Shown: positions 8,616 through 18,261, numbered from the stretch's first letter. The stretch: 64,000 bases of DNA from CAZKJL01 sp964553135 (GCA_964553135.1 CAZKJL010000001.1:310001-374000); one strand, 5' to 3'. Notes: generated by a model from the letters alone, not told the origin. Made by a program: numbers and translations.

Positions 8616-10391
8616 GTGCTTTCAAAGCTCACTCAGATTCCCGCAGAACTTCGCGCCCCACGGCGCGCTGCCGTCGGTTTGGCGGTTTTATTCGCCGTTT
8701 TGGTGATGCTTCCGTCGCTCCTCCAGCGCTTGGACAAGGCTCACCCGTACCAGGGCGTCCCCATGCTCGGGCCCGATGCCGAGGTGTATTACGCCGCCCG
8801 CGTGCAGGAGGTCTACGACGGTTTCGGCTCGCTCGGCAACACGTTCTACAGCGCTCCCAAAGATCAGCCATATCTCCAGCCGCCGCTCCCCGAATACACC
8901 ATCGCCAGCGTCGGACGCATTCTGCACGTGCGTGCCATCACCGCGTTTTTCCTCTCCAAGTTCGTTCTCGCGGTCGCGGTATTCCTGGCACTCGCCGCAT
9001 TCTTGTTCTCCGTCACGGGTCGTCCGTGGGTCTCGGTGCTGTCCACCACCGCCGTCATGATGGCGGGCGCACTCTTGTGCGCTCCGTGGGACCTCATGCA
9101 TTTTCTCATGCCGGCTTCGCACGATTTCGAGTTCCTCCGCTTCGCGCGTGCCGTGAATCCGCAGTGGTCCGGAACGTGGTTCTTTCTCGCGCTCTATGCG
9201 CTCTCGGAGTGGATCAAGCATCAAAAGAAAACGTACCTCGTGGTTTCCGCCGTCTGCACGGGGATTCTGGTGTACTCCTATGTCTATGCCTGGACGTTCC
9301 TTGCCGCCGCCTTGGGCCTCCTCGGGCTTTGGTACGCCTGCAAGCGTGACTGGAAACATCTTGCCGGGGTCGCGATGTGCATGGGTATCGTCGCCGTCAT
9401 CGCAGTGCCGTACGTGCTGCACATGTTGGTCGTGACGCAGAACCCGCTCTACCCCGAAAGCGCACAGCGCCTCGGACTCGTGCTCCGTCACGGACCCGTG
9501 ATCGTGGGCGTGTGGCTCGCGGTACTCATCGCCGTCGGATTCCTGAGCAAGAATGTGTGGCCCAAGTCGTGGCCGCTCGTGCTCGCCGTGGGTCTCGCGG
9601 GTTTCGTCGCACTCAATCAGCACGTCATCACCGGACAGTACATCGTGCCGCAGCACTACCACTGGTACTTCATCCAGCCGCTCGCTTCGGCGTTCGCCGT
9701 CGCGCTCGTGCTCAGCTTGGGTTCATCGTATTTCCGCAACGACAGCGTGAAGACCGTGCTTGGCGCGTTCCTCATCGCCGTTGCCGTGCTCTGCGCCACG
9801 GTGCAGCAGTGGAGCGCCTTCAGGGGCGCTGAGCCCATGTGGGGACAATTGCAGCTGGCGGGGCCGGTACTCGAGGCCGCTCACCAAGAGTTGCGCCCCG
9901 GCCAGGTGGCGTACTCGCAGGACATCGATATTTTGAACGTTCTTCCCACGCTCTCGGGCGTGGACATGTACTTTGCCGGCAACGCGGGACTCGCATTGGG
10001 TTCCACCGAACGCGCACGGGATACGTACTTCTTCGATCTGTGGCTCAGGGGCGTTCGTGCCGATCAGGCCGCCAAGGAGTTCCCGACGACGCGCAGGTTC
10101 GAGCTCAGCAGCAGACTCCATGACATTTACTACCGCGAGAGTGCCGGGGACTTCCGCGCCATTCCCGATGCCGAGGTGGAAGCCGCCGCCGAGGCATACC
10201 GCGACTATATGAAGCTCACGCTCCGTGAGAAGCTCACCAAGTATCCGCTGCACGTCGTCGTCACGACTCCGAGGGACGTACAGAGTCCCACGTGGAAGAC
10301 GTTCCTCAAGTGCACGCGCGTCACGTTCGCCGAACAGGGCTACGAACTCCGTGCACTCATCCCTGCGGGACAGCGCGGCAGCTGCATTTAG
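8616..10391 (+). CDS. Multi-pass membrane protein, GT-C-like
   Basis: This 591-aa protein has a GTG start chosen because TATAGT lies 6 nt upstream. Residues ~20-37 form the first membrane segment. The following loop holds GPDAEVYY (Asp54, Glu56), a GT-C-style acidic motif, then a long external loop and about nine more hydrophobic stretches. The C-terminal ~170 residues are soluble and probably external. It is transcribed divergently from the SDR-GMC operon and meets the next SDR gene tail to tail with a 4-nt overlap. The donor and acceptor are unknown. Confidence 0.6.
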   Translation: MLSKLTQIPAELRAPRRAAVGLAVLFAVLVMLPSLLQRLDKAHPYQGVPMLGPDAEVYYAARVQEVYDGFGSLGNTFYSAPKDQPYLQPPLPEYTIASVGRILHVRAITAFFLSKFVLAVAVFLALAAFLFSVTGRPWVSVLSTTAVMMAGALLCAPWDLMHFLMPASHDFEFLRFARAVNPQWSGTWFFLALYALSEWIKHQKKTYLVVSAVCTGILVYSYVYAWTFLAAALGLLGLWYACKRDWKHLAGVAMCMGIVAVIAVPYVLHMLVVTQNPLYPESAQRLGLVLRHGPVIVGVWLAVLIAVGFLSKNVWPKSWPLVLAVGLAGFVALNQHVITGQYIVPQHYHWYFIQPLASAFAVALVLSLGSSYFRNDSVKTVLGAFLIAVAVLCATVQQWSAFRGAEPMWGQLQLAGPVLEAAHQELRPGQVAYSQDIDILNVLPTLSGVDMYFAGNAGLALGSTERARDTYFFDLWLRGVRADQAAKEFPTTRRFELSSRLHDIYYRESAGDFRAIPDAEVEAAAEAYRDYMKLTLREKLTKYPLHVVVTTPRDVQSPTWKTFLKCTRVTFAEQGYELRALIPAGQRGSCI

Positions 10392-11323
10392 GCTTTCCGT
10401 CCGCCGCGAGCCAGGGCCAGTTTTTCGGCTGCCAGTACTTCCGAGACGCCGAGCAGCAGACTCGTGCGCTTTTTGTTCGCATGCGGCATCACCGTCGAGC
10501 GGAATTTCATGCGATGCGGGTAGCGTGCGGTCTCGGTGCGCGTGGCCGTGCTGATTTTCGGCGGTGTTTTCAAGATCTTGCGGAACAATCCGATGATCTC
10601 GGCAACCGTCGTCGGTTCTTCGGATGCAATGATCTTCATCGTCACGTTCTCTGTGAGTTCGCCCAGCGTTCGCACGATATCTTCCGCCGCATCACGGACG
10701 TGCAGGTAGTCACGCATCGTATCGAGCGGCACGAAGATCTCGATGGGCTTCCTGGCGAGTGCCGAGCGTGCGATATGCGAGATGAGCCCCTGCCGCTTTC
10801 CACGAGCCTGTGCCGGGCCGTAGAGCGTGGAAAGCCTGGCGATGAGGACCGATGTGTTCGGCCGTGCCGTGGCCCACTCCATGACGAGTGCTTCCTGTTC
10901 CAATTTTGTTTTCCCATACGCCGAGCGCGTTTTCGGTGCCGAAGCTTCGGTGATCGTCTCGTCCGTCGATTCCCCGTAGATGGCGCCCGCGGAACTGGCG
11001 AACATGAACGTCGCGGGCTTGTTTTGAAGCAGCGGTTCATCGGACAGTGCCCGAAGGAGCATGCTCAGAGCTTGCGTTTCCTTGGCCAAGTCATCGGGCG
11101 TACTCGTCATGATGCCGCGACCCGCGGCGTAGCAGACGGTCCAGGCGTCATCGGTTGCTTTGCCGAATTCTTGTACCGCTTCGGCAAATTCACGCGTGAG
11201 CTTTTCGGTATCGTTCCACGAAAATGCTTTCGTCGGGCGAAACGGTTTTACGCCGCTTTCGACAAAACGTTCCGTGAGCGCGGAGCCGAGCAAGCCGCCG
11301 CAACCGACGACCCAGGTCTTCAT
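10388..11323 (-). CDS. NAD-dependent epimerase/dehydratase (extended SDR)
   Basis: This 311-aa protein has the Rossmann motif GCGGLLG at residues 7-13 and the catalytic SAYGKTK (YxxxK). Family members epimerise, dehydrate or reduce nucleotide-bound sugars. The start ATG shares bases with the stop of the upstream GT2 gene (ATGA overlap), so both come from one transcript starting before 12303. A shorter reading of the N-terminus is not supported. The exact sugar is unknown. Confidence 0.8.
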   Translation of the reverse strand: MKTWVVGCGGLLGSALTERFVESGVKPFRPTKAFSWNDTEKLTREFAEAVQEFGKATDDAWTVCYAAGRGIMTSTPDDLAKETQALSMLLRALSDEPLLQNKPATFMFASSAGAIYGESTDETITEASAPKTRSAYGKTKLEQEALVMEWATARPNTSVLIARLSTLYGPAQARGKRQGLISHIARSALARKPIEIFVPLDTMRDYLHVRDAAEDIVRTLGELTENVTMKIIASEEPTTVAEIIGLFRKILKTPPKISTATRTETARYPHRMKFRSTVMPHANKKRTSLLLGVSEVLAAEKLALARGGRKA

Positions 11324-12303
11324 CGCTTGGTGCGTGAGCGGATCGGCTTGGTGCCGACGACATAGAGCGGGCGGCCCATGACGATGGTCATCGTGACGGC
11401 CAAGTATTCCGCGATGACACCGAGCGCCATCAAGATGCAGCCCGAGAAGAACGATACGACGATGACGATGGAGGCCCAGCCTTGCACCGGCACTTCCAGG
11501 TGAAATTTCACCCAGAGCGCGTATGCGGCGATGGCGACGGCAAGGACGAGCGAACCGAATCCGAGGACGGTGATGAGCCGGAGCGGCCTGGTGCCGGAGG
11601 TGAGCATCAGCTGCCAGAAGTGCTTGAGGAGCTTGAGCAGGGAATAGCCCGAAGGCCTGTCCATCTCGCGACGCAGTTTGAGCGGGCATTGGGCCGTATG
11701 CGACGTGATCCACAGCAGCGCGATATCCAAGAACACGCCGCTGCCGCAGTAGGCGGCGAGGCTTCGTGCAATTTCACCGTCGATCAGACGGAAGCTGTTG
11801 AACTGCGTGATCGTGCGGTTGCCCACCACCAGCATCGCGATTTTCTTGGCACCCGAGCTCAGCATGTTTCGGAGCATTCCGTGCGGCGGCAGATTCGTGG
11901 GCTTGGCGTACACCAGTTGCGCACGTTCCTTCATCGCCGTGTCGAGCATGAGGCCGATGTCTTTCGGATCCTGCTGGCCGTCTTCGTCCATCGTGACGAC
12001 GAAGTCGCCCGTGCTTCCGGCCATGCCTGCAAGAGTTGCTGGGTGCTGTCCGTAGTTGCGCGTCAGCCATACGGCTTTCACGAACGGGTATTGTTTGGCG
12101 AGAGCTTCGATGGTCGTATCCGATCCGTCCGGTCCACAGTCGTGTGCCAGGATCACTTCGGTCATCGCAAAACGGTTGCCGCCGTGCGTCCTCTGTTCGC
12201 GGGTCAGCGGTTCAATTTCTTTGAGCAGCGCAGGCAACGTCTTTTCGCCTTGGTAGACGGGAATGACGATGGAGAGCCGGAAAGGGGAGCTTTGAGTGCT
12301 CAT
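11320..12303 (-). CDS. GT2 glycosyltransferase, GtrB/ArnC-like polyprenyl-phosphate transferase
   Basis: This 327-aa protein has an N-terminal GT-A domain with IVIPVYQGEKT and the metal site MDEDGQQDP, followed by two C-terminal membrane segments (about residues 235-257 and 268-298). This is the layout of GtrB/ArnC enzymes that charge undecaprenyl phosphate with a sugar at the inner membrane face. The TACACT box 8 nt before ATG supports the start. It is coupled to the SDR gene downstream. Confidence 0.85.
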   Translation of the reverse strand: MSTQSSPFRLSIVIPVYQGEKTLPALLKEIEPLTREQRTHGGNRFAMTEVILAHDCGPDGSDTTIEALAKQYPFVKAVWLTRNYGQHPATLAGMAGSTGDFVVTMDEDGQQDPKDIGLMLDTAMKERAQLVYAKPTNLPPHGMLRNMLSSGAKKIAMLVVGNRTITQFNSFRLIDGEIARSLAAYCGSGVFLDIALLWITSHTAQCPLKLRREMDRPSGYSLLKLLKHFWQLMLTSGTRPLRLITVLGFGSLVLAVAIAAYALWVKFHLEVPVQGWASIVIVVSFFSGCILMALGVIAEYLAVTMTIVMGRPLYVVGTKPIRSRTKR

Positions 12304-12311
12304 GGCTGTTC

Positions 12312-12317
12312 AGTGTA
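12312..12317 (-). promoter_or_regulatory. -10 hexamer of leaderless GT2-SDR operon
   Basis: TACACT on the minus strand ends 8 nt before the ATG at 12303. Confidence 0.5.
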
Positions 12318-12341
12318 CCAGGAAGAAGGTGTATCGACTCG

Positions 12342-13181
12342 CTATTTCTTGGCTACCGCGTAGAACTGCCCCGCGCCGTGAATCGCCGTGGGATACCAGC
12401 CTAAGAGCAAATCCAGGAATTTGAGCGGGAACGTCACGAGCAGCGTCAGCAGTGAGAGCAGGTTATACAGAGGCTCGTAGCCGAACGAGAACACGATGGC
12501 GAGCCACGTGCCGAGCTGGCCGGTGAGTGCCGATGTCGGGCCCGCGCGGGTGCCGATCTCCACCGATTGTCCCTCGCGGAGCAGGTGCCTGAGTCCCGTC
12601 GTGGACCAACGCTGGAAATCGTTCGGCGAAGCGTGGAACGGATAGACGAACGGAATCACGATGTACATTTCGCCTCCGGGCTTCAGGACACGGAACATAT
12701 CGGCAACGATTTTCTCGGGGTGCGGCACGTGTTCAAGCAAGCTCTCACACACGATGGCGTCCACGGAGCCCGTCGCGAGCGGCAATTCCTCGGCGTTGGC
12801 CACGAGGTCCACGCCTTCGTAATAAAAGATGTCCGTGTTCACCACATCCTCGCGTGGACGGTGCACACCGGAGCCGATATTCAGAATCAGAGATCCTTTC
12901 GGGTAGCGCTTTAAAAATTTCTTGGCCGAGAGTCCGCTGAAGCAGACCGGGCTGATCAAAAAAATCAAAAACAAATACAACTTCGGCGATCTGCGGAGCA
13001 ATGTCTTCACCCGGTTCACGAGTCCGCTGCGTTCCTCGTCCATGTGTTCGGCCAGTGCGGCGGGCACGAAAGACGGAATGCCGTGTTGGTCGGGGAAGAA
13101 TTCACCCGATGCGGATTTGTAGCCGCCCTCGACGCGGGTGAGCGCTTCACGGGTTTTGGGATGGACGTAGGAGATCGGCAT
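12342..13181 (-). CDS. Class I SAM-dependent methyltransferase
   Basis: This 279-aa protein begins with a ~40-residue segment resembling a Trm112-like or degenerate zinc-ribbon start, followed by a methyltransferase core with the SAM-binding loop LILNIGSGVH and the motif ESLLEHVPHPEKI typical of the Methyltransf_11 group. The C-terminal ~60 residues are hydrophobic, suggesting membrane association. Its neighbours are glycan genes, so a glycan or lipid-linked sugar is a possible acceptor. TAGGCT 8 nt before ATG supports the start. Confidence 0.75.
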   Translation of the reverse strand: MPISYVHPKTREALTRVEGGYKSASGEFFPDQHGIPSFVPAALAEHMDEERSGLVNRVKTLLRRSPKLYLFLIFLISPVCFSGLSAKKFLKRYPKGSLILNIGSGVHRPREDVVNTDIFYYEGVDLVANAEELPLATGSVDAIVCESLLEHVPHPEKIVADMFRVLKPGGEMYIVIPFVYPFHASPNDFQRWSTTGLRHLLREGQSVEIGTRAGPTSALTGQLGTWLAIVFSFGYEPLYNLLSLLTLLVTFPLKFLDLLLGWYPTAIHGAGQFYAVAKK

Positions 13182-13189
13182 CGCAGGAG

Positions 13190-13195
13190 AGCCTA
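13190..13195 (-). promoter_or_regulatory. -10 hexamer of leaderless methyltransferase gene
   Basis: TAGGCT on the minus strand ends 8 nt before the ATG at 13181. Confidence 0.45.
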
Positions 13196-13241
13196 ACGCA
13201 TCCTTTTATCCGCCGCTACTCGCGGACGACACTTCCCTGCA

Positions 13242-13247
13242 TACTGT
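13242..13247 (+). promoter_or_regulatory. -10 hexamer of leaderless membrane-protein gene
   Basis: TACTGT ends 7 nt before ATG at 13255. It overlaps the GTG at 13246, so the ATG is preferred as start. Confidence 0.5.
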
Positions 13248-13254
13248 GGGTGAT

Positions 13255-14916
13255 ATGTCCTTCAAGCGCCTGCATCCCGTTCTCATCGCCACGATCTTCG
13301 GCATCGTGTTTTCGTTGGTTTTGAACGCAGGAACCATTCGCTCACTCGTCCATGGCACCGCGAACCTCGGTACCGTGGGAGTGAACGTCGGTTCGGCCGA
13401 TGAAACGTATTATTTCGCGGCGATGCGCCAGGCGTCGCTCGGGCATGGTGGCAACGTATCGCTCATTGAGCATCGTGATGACTCCTCGGTGGGGGGATAC
13501 GGCGCATGGGTGCAAGGTATGTTGATGCGCGTCTTCGGTCTTGAGCTTCTGCCCGTCGTCATCGCCGGGGATTTCATTTTTCCGGCGCTCATCGCAGGGC
13601 TCATCTTTTTGATCTTCTTCCATTTCATGGAAACAGCGGGGCTCGCGCTCCTTGCCGCTTCCGCGTTCATGGGTTGGTGGGACGTGGGGCTCCTTCGCAG
13701 CGTCAGTCCGCAGATCACGATGCTCCCGCTTCTTCTGTCGCTCCTTCTCTTCGCAAAAGACAGGCAATACCGATACGTCTGGCTCCGCGGAGCTCTCCTT
13801 TTTCTGACATTCCTCTGTCAGCCGCTGTTCGGCGTCTACATCGTCGTCGTTGAAGTGTTCGATGCTCTTCTTGCATGGCGCTCCGCAACACTGCGATCCG
13901 TGGTTTGGCGCAGGCTCCCCATCGCACTCGGTGCCGCTTTCTACGGACTCGTGTCGCTGATGGCATCGAACGGAACGGATGCCCTCGCGTTGGCCGATAC
14001 GTACCGGAGACGCGGCCTTATCCTGAGCCACCTTCCTGCAGCGCCGAAACTTCTCCTCTCACTCCTCCTCCTGCTCCCCGTTCATCGCCTCGCAACGATT
14101 TCCACGAAGCACGTCGGGGCACGTCACTCGGTGACCTGCATGATCCTTGCGGGCATCGTTGTGTTGAGTCAGGCGGTCTTGCACGGTCATGACGCGATCT
14201 TCGGGCTCTACTACCGTGTCCCGCTTATGCTTGTTTGTGCGGTCGCCCTGGCCTGCATCCTCCTCGGTACGGGGCTCCGTCGCATCGCACCGTGGATCCT
14301 CGGTGCGTACGCAGGTTTCTACGTACTGTCATTGATTGCCACGCTTTTCATCATCGCGCCGAGAGCGGAGACGGAGGCCATGGAATTCGCACGGTCGAAG
14401 ATCGTACCGGTCATGGAGTCGTACCGTGCCGATCCCCGCGCACTGGTCGTACTTGCTCCCATCGACATCGAAAACATGGTGCCCCTCCTCACGCAGCATG
14501 CCGCGTTCTTCACGCAGTACGCCAGGTACGACATTGCCTCGGACCAAGAGCTCGCCGAGCGATACCTTCTCCAGCAAGCCCTCTTCCCGTTGCCGCAGGA
14601 TATGGTTCTGGAAGGCCATCCGCTGGTCTTCGGCCTCTACGGCGGCAACATGTATGCCCGTGCCAAGGCCGCATGTTCTTTCTGGGAAGGCATCGGATTC
14701 CATCAAGACGGTTGCGACAAAAAGCTGTCGGATTTTATTTTTCATCAGGACGTTCGGAGGTTCGTCGATGGAAAGACGGTCGACGTTCCGGCGCTCCTCA
14801 AAAAATACGGTGTCACGACCATCATCACTCGGGGCACGTTGCCTCTGTCCTTGGTGCGTTCCTGCAAAAAAAGCAGCGAGGTCGATGCGTACGTGATTTA
14901 CGACTGCACGTTCTGA
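13255..14916 (+). CDS. Multi-pass membrane protein, GT-C-like
   Basis: This 553-aa protein has a first hydrophobic segment at about residues 10-30 and then a loop with GSADETYYF, another Asp/Glu-Tyr-Tyr motif of the kind seen in GT-C enzymes. About ten membrane segments follow, and the final ~150 residues are soluble with several Cys. It has its own promoter box and stands divergent from the methyltransferase. It overlaps the convergent GT2 gene by 19 nt. Substrates are unknown. Confidence 0.6.
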   Translation: MSFKRLHPVLIATIFGIVFSLVLNAGTIRSLVHGTANLGTVGVNVGSADETYYFAAMRQASLGHGGNVSLIEHRDDSSVGGYGAWVQGMLMRVFGLELLPVVIAGDFIFPALIAGLIFLIFFHFMETAGLALLAASAFMGWWDVGLLRSVSPQITMLPLLLSLLLFAKDRQYRYVWLRGALLFLTFLCQPLFGVYIVVVEVFDALLAWRSATLRSVVWRRLPIALGAAFYGLVSLMASNGTDALALADTYRRRGLILSHLPAAPKLLLSLLLLLPVHRLATISTKHVGARHSVTCMILAGIVVLSQAVLHGHDAIFGLYYRVPLMLVCAVALACILLGTGLRRIAPWILGAYAGFYVLSLIATLFIIAPRAETEAMEFARSKIVPVMESYRADPRALVVLAPIDIENMVPLLTQHAAFFTQYARYDIASDQELAERYLLQQALFPLPQDMVLEGHPLVFGLYGGNMYARAKAACSFWEGIGFHQDGCDKKLSDFIFHQDVRRFVDGKTVDVPALLKKYGVTTIITRGTLPLSLVRSCKKSSEVDAYVIYDCTF

Positions 14917-15596
14917 GGCGTCCGTCCGAAGCGAATCTTCACCATCGTGAGAATTCCTTTCACGGCGTCGCGCCAGTTGATCTTCTTTCCTTCGGCAAAC
15001 GTGCGGGGGTGGTAACTCACGGGGCACTCCACGATCTTCTTGCCCATCTTGAGAGGCCACGCCGCAAGCTCCGCTTCCAGCTCGAATCCGCGGGCACGCA
15101 GCGGCAATGCGCGAAAGAACGGCGTCGGAAGCAGTTTGTAGCACGTGTAGCTGTCCGTCAGGCGTCCGCAGAAGAGCAGGTTCAGGATGAGCGTGAGCGT
15201 TTTGTTGCCGAGCAGGTACAGCGGATAAATGTTCGGATTGGGTTTGAGGAACCGAGAACCGAACACCACTTCGCCGGGATTTTTCTCGGCTTCTTTCAGG
15301 AGCATGTTGATTTCCGCCGGGTCGTACTCCAAGTCGGCATCTTGAATCACGCAGTAGTCGCCGGTGGCTTGCTCAAGGCCCATGCGGATGGCCGAGCCTT
15401 TGCCCCCGTTCTCTTTGGTGAGCACGGTGTCGCTGGGTCTGGCGCCGGCACGCAGCAGCGCGAGCGTTCCGTCGGTGGATCCGTCATCGATGTACACGAT
15501 CTGGCTCTGGGGCAGCGCGGTTGAAAGAGCTTCCATCACGCGTTTGATCGTGCGCTCTTCGTTGTAGGCCGGGACGAGGACGGTCAGGGTGGGCAC
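14898..15596 (-). CDS. GT2 glycosyltransferase, DPM1-like without membrane anchor
   Basis: This 232-aa protein carries VLVPAYNEE at the N-terminus, VYIDDGSTDGT, and the metal site IQDADLEYDP. It lacks hydrophobic C-terminal helices, like soluble bacterial dolichyl-phosphate-mannose-synthase homologues. I chose the GTG start because the GT-A fold begins right after it; the upstream in-frame stretch is encoded by the octamer repeat array at 15597-15645 and looks non-native. No clear promoter box precedes it. Confidence 0.8.
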   Translation of the reverse strand: MPTLTVLVPAYNEERTIKRVMEALSTALPQSQIVYIDDGSTDGTLALLRAGARPSDTVLTKENGGKGSAIRMGLEQATGDYCVIQDADLEYDPAEINMLLKEAEKNPGEVVFGSRFLKPNPNIYPLYLLGNKTLTLILNLLFCGRLTDSYTCYKLLPTPFFRALPLRARGFELEAELAAWPLKMGKKIVECPVSYHPRTFAEGKKINWRDAVKGILTMVKIRFGRTPQNVQS

Positions 15597-15645
15597 GAAA
15601 AAGTGGAAAGTCCGGAAGTGCGGAAGTGCAAAAGTACCGCACGTA
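15597..15645. repeat. Degenerate octamer tandem repeat
   Basis: About five units of a GGAAGTGC-like octamer run directly upstream of the GTG start of the minus-strand GT2 gene. Variants include GAAAGTCC and AAAAGTAC. The unit is the same as at 19193-19231 and 58447-58535. Confidence 0.7.
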
Positions 15646-15677
15646 TTCAAGACAGGTCGCATTCTATCTCGATTCCC

Positions 15678-16829
15678 TTAGATTGTCAGACTGTACGGAT
15701 GTGCCGAAAACGCCAGGCCAAGTGCCGTAGCCATTCCCAGAAGCAAAACGATCGTCGCAAGAATCTTTGCCGTCGTCGTATTTCTTTCGGCGAGGAGCAG
15801 TAGGTAGAGCGGATACACCGGCGTGATGACTCTGCCGATGCTCGTGACGGAACCCCAGATGTAATCGGGCATCAGGAGCATGACGCCGAAGAACGCGAGT
15901 GCGCCGAGCGAGAGAATTTCGATGCGCCTCCTCTTCACGATATCGCAAAGTACGTAGACGACTCCCGGCACAGCAAACCCGAGGAACAGTGCCGCTGCAG
16001 AGAGCGTGTATCGGTCGTAGCCGCGCAGTCCGAGCAGCACTTTCATCGCCGCGGAACCGGGGAATTGCTTCGCTTCGGCGCTGATCAAAAACGGCACGTC
16101 ACCGAACATCCCATAGATCACCGAATGCCAACCGATGAAGACGAGAACGGGAAGGATCAGAAGCAGTACGTCTTTCCAACGGAACTTCAGGGCCGAGAAA
16201 CCGATGACGAACGCAAGAAACAGGATGTTCACTTCCCTGGCCAAGACGAGCACCGAAAGGAGCAGCACGTCCGCCCACTCGATGCGTGGATGTTTCGTGT
16301 AGCGCAGCAAGAAGGCAGTGATGAGCACGATCGTGAGCGGTTCGGCCAGCGTGAAGTGCATGGCTACCATCGCCGCGGGCGAGAGCGTCAGTGCCAGCGC
16401 GTAGAGACCCAAGTGAGGCTTCCTCTCCACAATCAAAAAAGCGGCGACAAGCAGTGCGACGATATTGATGATGAGGAACGCCCACGGCAGCAGCGCGATG
16501 CTTCCGAAGGACAGCAGATACGCGGTGAGCGGGAGTAAGAAACGCTGGTACGCGTACGATCCGGGATTTTTCTTCAGTGTGTCCCACGTTTTCGGGTTCG
16601 CGATCGTCGGGACGTTGCGCGCCACTTGGTAGTACTGCGCTCCGTCGTAACTCGGTGCGTTTAAGATCACGAAATTCTTCGGCATCACGTTGCCTTCCGC
16701 CGTCCTTGCGTCCATGTGGAAGATCGAAGTCACGTTGTATTCGTACGGACGGATATTCAGGAGCACGACCATCACGAGTGCTGCAAAGAGTGCGAGCACG
16801 GGCCACGCTTGTTTCACATAGGTCTTCAT
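15678..16829 (-). CDS. Multi-pass membrane protein, GT-C-like
   Basis: This 383-aa protein has about ten hydrophobic segments. The first external loop contains PSYDGAQYY, an Asp-Gly-x-x-Tyr-Tyr motif comparable with the other GT-C-like proteins of the window. Its ATG overlaps the stop of the upstream WecC-like dehydrogenase gene by 4 nt, so the two genes share an mRNA. A soluble C-terminal domain is lacking. The function is inferred from topology and context. Confidence 0.6.
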   Translation of the reverse strand: MKTYVKQAWPVLALFAALVMVVLLNIRPYEYNVTSIFHMDARTAEGNVMPKNFVILNAPSYDGAQYYQVARNVPTIANPKTWDTLKKNPGSYAYQRFLLPLTAYLLSFGSIALLPWAFLIINIVALLVAAFLIVERKPHLGLYALALTLSPAAMVAMHFTLAEPLTIVLITAFLLRYTKHPRIEWADVLLLSVLVLAREVNILFLAFVIGFSALKFRWKDVLLLILPVLVFIGWHSVIYGMFGDVPFLISAEAKQFPGSAAMKVLLGLRGYDRYTLSAAALFLGFAVPGVVYVLCDIVKRRRIEILSLGALAFFGVMLLMPDYIWGSVTSIGRVITPVYPLYLLLLAERNTTTAKILATIVLLLGMATALGLAFSAHPYSLTI

Positions 16830-18094
16830 AGCGACATGTATGCGACACCGAGCGACTCGAAGTCTTTCGGCTCCCAGAGCCCCTTCAGGTCATACAGAAG
16901 CCCGTTCTTTTTCAGGGCTCCGGCAAAGTCTTTCGGCGTCAACTTCGCGTACGCGCGGTGCGGCACGGCCACGACGACCGCATCGAACGGACCGTCCTTC
17001 AACGTCGCGTGATCGAATCCCAGTTCCTTTACGCGTTCTTTCGTGAGCTCCGGATCATCGGCGACTACGACGCATCCCAGGGATTCCATTTTTCGGATGA
17101 CATCGTGCACTTTGGCGTTACGGGTATCCGGAATGTTCTCCTTAAAGGTGAGCCCGAGGACGAGGACCTTGGAGCCCTTCGGAGATTTCAGCTTCTTCAC
17201 CACCGATGTCGCAACGAAGTCCGCCATACTGTCGTTGATCTTGCGACCTGCCGAGATCACTTCCGTCGGTAAGCCCAGTTTCTTGGCTTTGTCGACCAAG
17301 TAGTATGGATCCACGCCGATGCAGTGGCCGCCCACGAGTCCCGGCTGGAACTTGAGGAAGTTCCACTTGGTTCCTGCGGCGGCGAGCACGTCTTTCGTGC
17401 GGATGCCGAGCCTGTCGCAGAAGAGAGCGACCTCGTTGATGAGGGCGATGTTGATGTCGCGTTGCGTGTTCTCGAGTGCCTTGGCGAGTTCCGCCGCTTT
17501 GATGCTGGCGGCCTTGTAGATGCCTGCGGTCACGATTTTGCCGTAGACCGTCGCCAGCCACTTGGTCGTCTCGGCGTCCTGCCCCGCCACCACTTTCACG
17601 ATTTTATCGATGGTGTGTTCCTTGTCTCCCGGGTTGATGCGCTCGGGCGAGTACCCGACCGTGAAATCCGTGCCGCACGTGAGTCCGGATTCTTTTTCCA
17701 GGATCGGTACGCACACCTCTTCCGTCACACCCGGGTACACCGTGGCTTCGTACACGACGACGGAACCTTTGGAGAGGTGTTTGCCGATGGCTGTGCTCGA
17801 GGACACGAGCGGGGAGAGATCGGGTTCGTTCTTGTCCGTCACGGGAGTCGGTACCGCCACGATGATCGTGTTCGCGCTCGAAATCGATGATGGATCGGTG
17901 GAATACTCGATCGATGTTTCCTTGAGTTGTTTCTCCGTGAGTTCGTTCGTCCAATCGTGTCCCGCTTTGAGCGTTTTGATGCGCTCGGCATTGATGTCGT
18001 AACCGTACGTCTTCCAACCGGTGCGCCCGAAGGCGGCGGCGAGCGGAAGGCCCACGTACCCCAGGCCGACGATGCAGATGATGGGATCCTTCAT
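16826..18094 (-). CDS. UDP-HexNAc 6-dehydrogenase, WecC/WbpA-like
   Basis: This 422-aa protein is an NAD-dependent four-electron oxidase of UDP-sugars. It has an N-terminal Rossmann motif VGLGYVGLPLA, the central helix with ENTQRDINIALINE, and a catalytic Cys in GGHCIGVDPYYL. HC-I-GVDPYYL is the signature of the UDP-ManNAc/UDP-GlcNAc dehydrogenases (WecC, WbpA, TviB), distinct from the GGSCFPKD form of UDP-glucose dehydrogenase at 26954-28276. A UDP-GlcNAc 2-epimerase at 52714 could supply UDP-ManNAc. TACACT 7 nt before ATG fixes the start at residue M of MKDPIICIVG. Confidence 0.88.
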   Translation of the reverse strand: MKDPIICIVGLGYVGLPLAAAFGRTGWKTYGYDINAERIKTLKAGHDWTNELTEKQLKETSIEYSTDPSSISSANTIIVAVPTPVTDKNEPDLSPLVSSSTAIGKHLSKGSVVVYEATVYPGVTEEVCVPILEKESGLTCGTDFTVGYSPERINPGDKEHTIDKIVKVVAGQDAETTKWLATVYGKIVTAGIYKAASIKAAELAKALENTQRDINIALINEVALFCDRLGIRTKDVLAAAGTKWNFLKFQPGLVGGHCIGVDPYYLVDKAKKLGLPTEVISAGRKINDSMADFVATSVVKKLKSPKGSKVLVLGLTFKENIPDTRNAKVHDVIRKMESLGCVVVADDPELTKERVKELGFDHATLKDGPFDAVVVAVPHRAYAKLTPKDFAGALKKNGLLYDLKGLWEPKDFESLGVAYMSL

Positions 18095-18101
18095 GGTAAG
18101 G

Positions 18102-18107
18102 AGTGTA
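18102..18107 (-). promoter_or_regulatory. -10 hexamer of leaderless dehydrogenase operon
   Basis: TACACT on the minus strand ends 7 nt before ATG at 18094. Confidence 0.55.
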
Positions 18108-18129
18108 CCAGAGCGAGGGGTGGTTTTGA

Positions 18130-18232
18130 TTCCACAAGAAACCAAAGAAACCTACGAAACCAAAGAAACCAACGAAATATCCTTGGATTCCTTGGTTTCT
18201 TTGGTTGCCTTGGTTTCTTTTTTCAAGGGATA
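18130..18232. repeat. Inverted array of 9-bp repeats between divergent genes
   Basis: Units of GAAACCAAA and close variants (about four) are followed by their reverse complement TTGGTTTCT (about four), giving a potential long hairpin between two divergent leaderless promoters. Period 9 is clear on both arms. Confidence 0.7.
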
Positions 18233-18248
18233 CGCAATAAATTCCTGC

Positions 18249-18254
18249 TACTCT
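18249..18254 (+). promoter_or_regulatory. -10 hexamer of leaderless SDR gene
   Basis: TACTCT ends 7 nt before ATG at 18262. Confidence 0.5.
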
Positions 18255-18261
18255 GAGACAC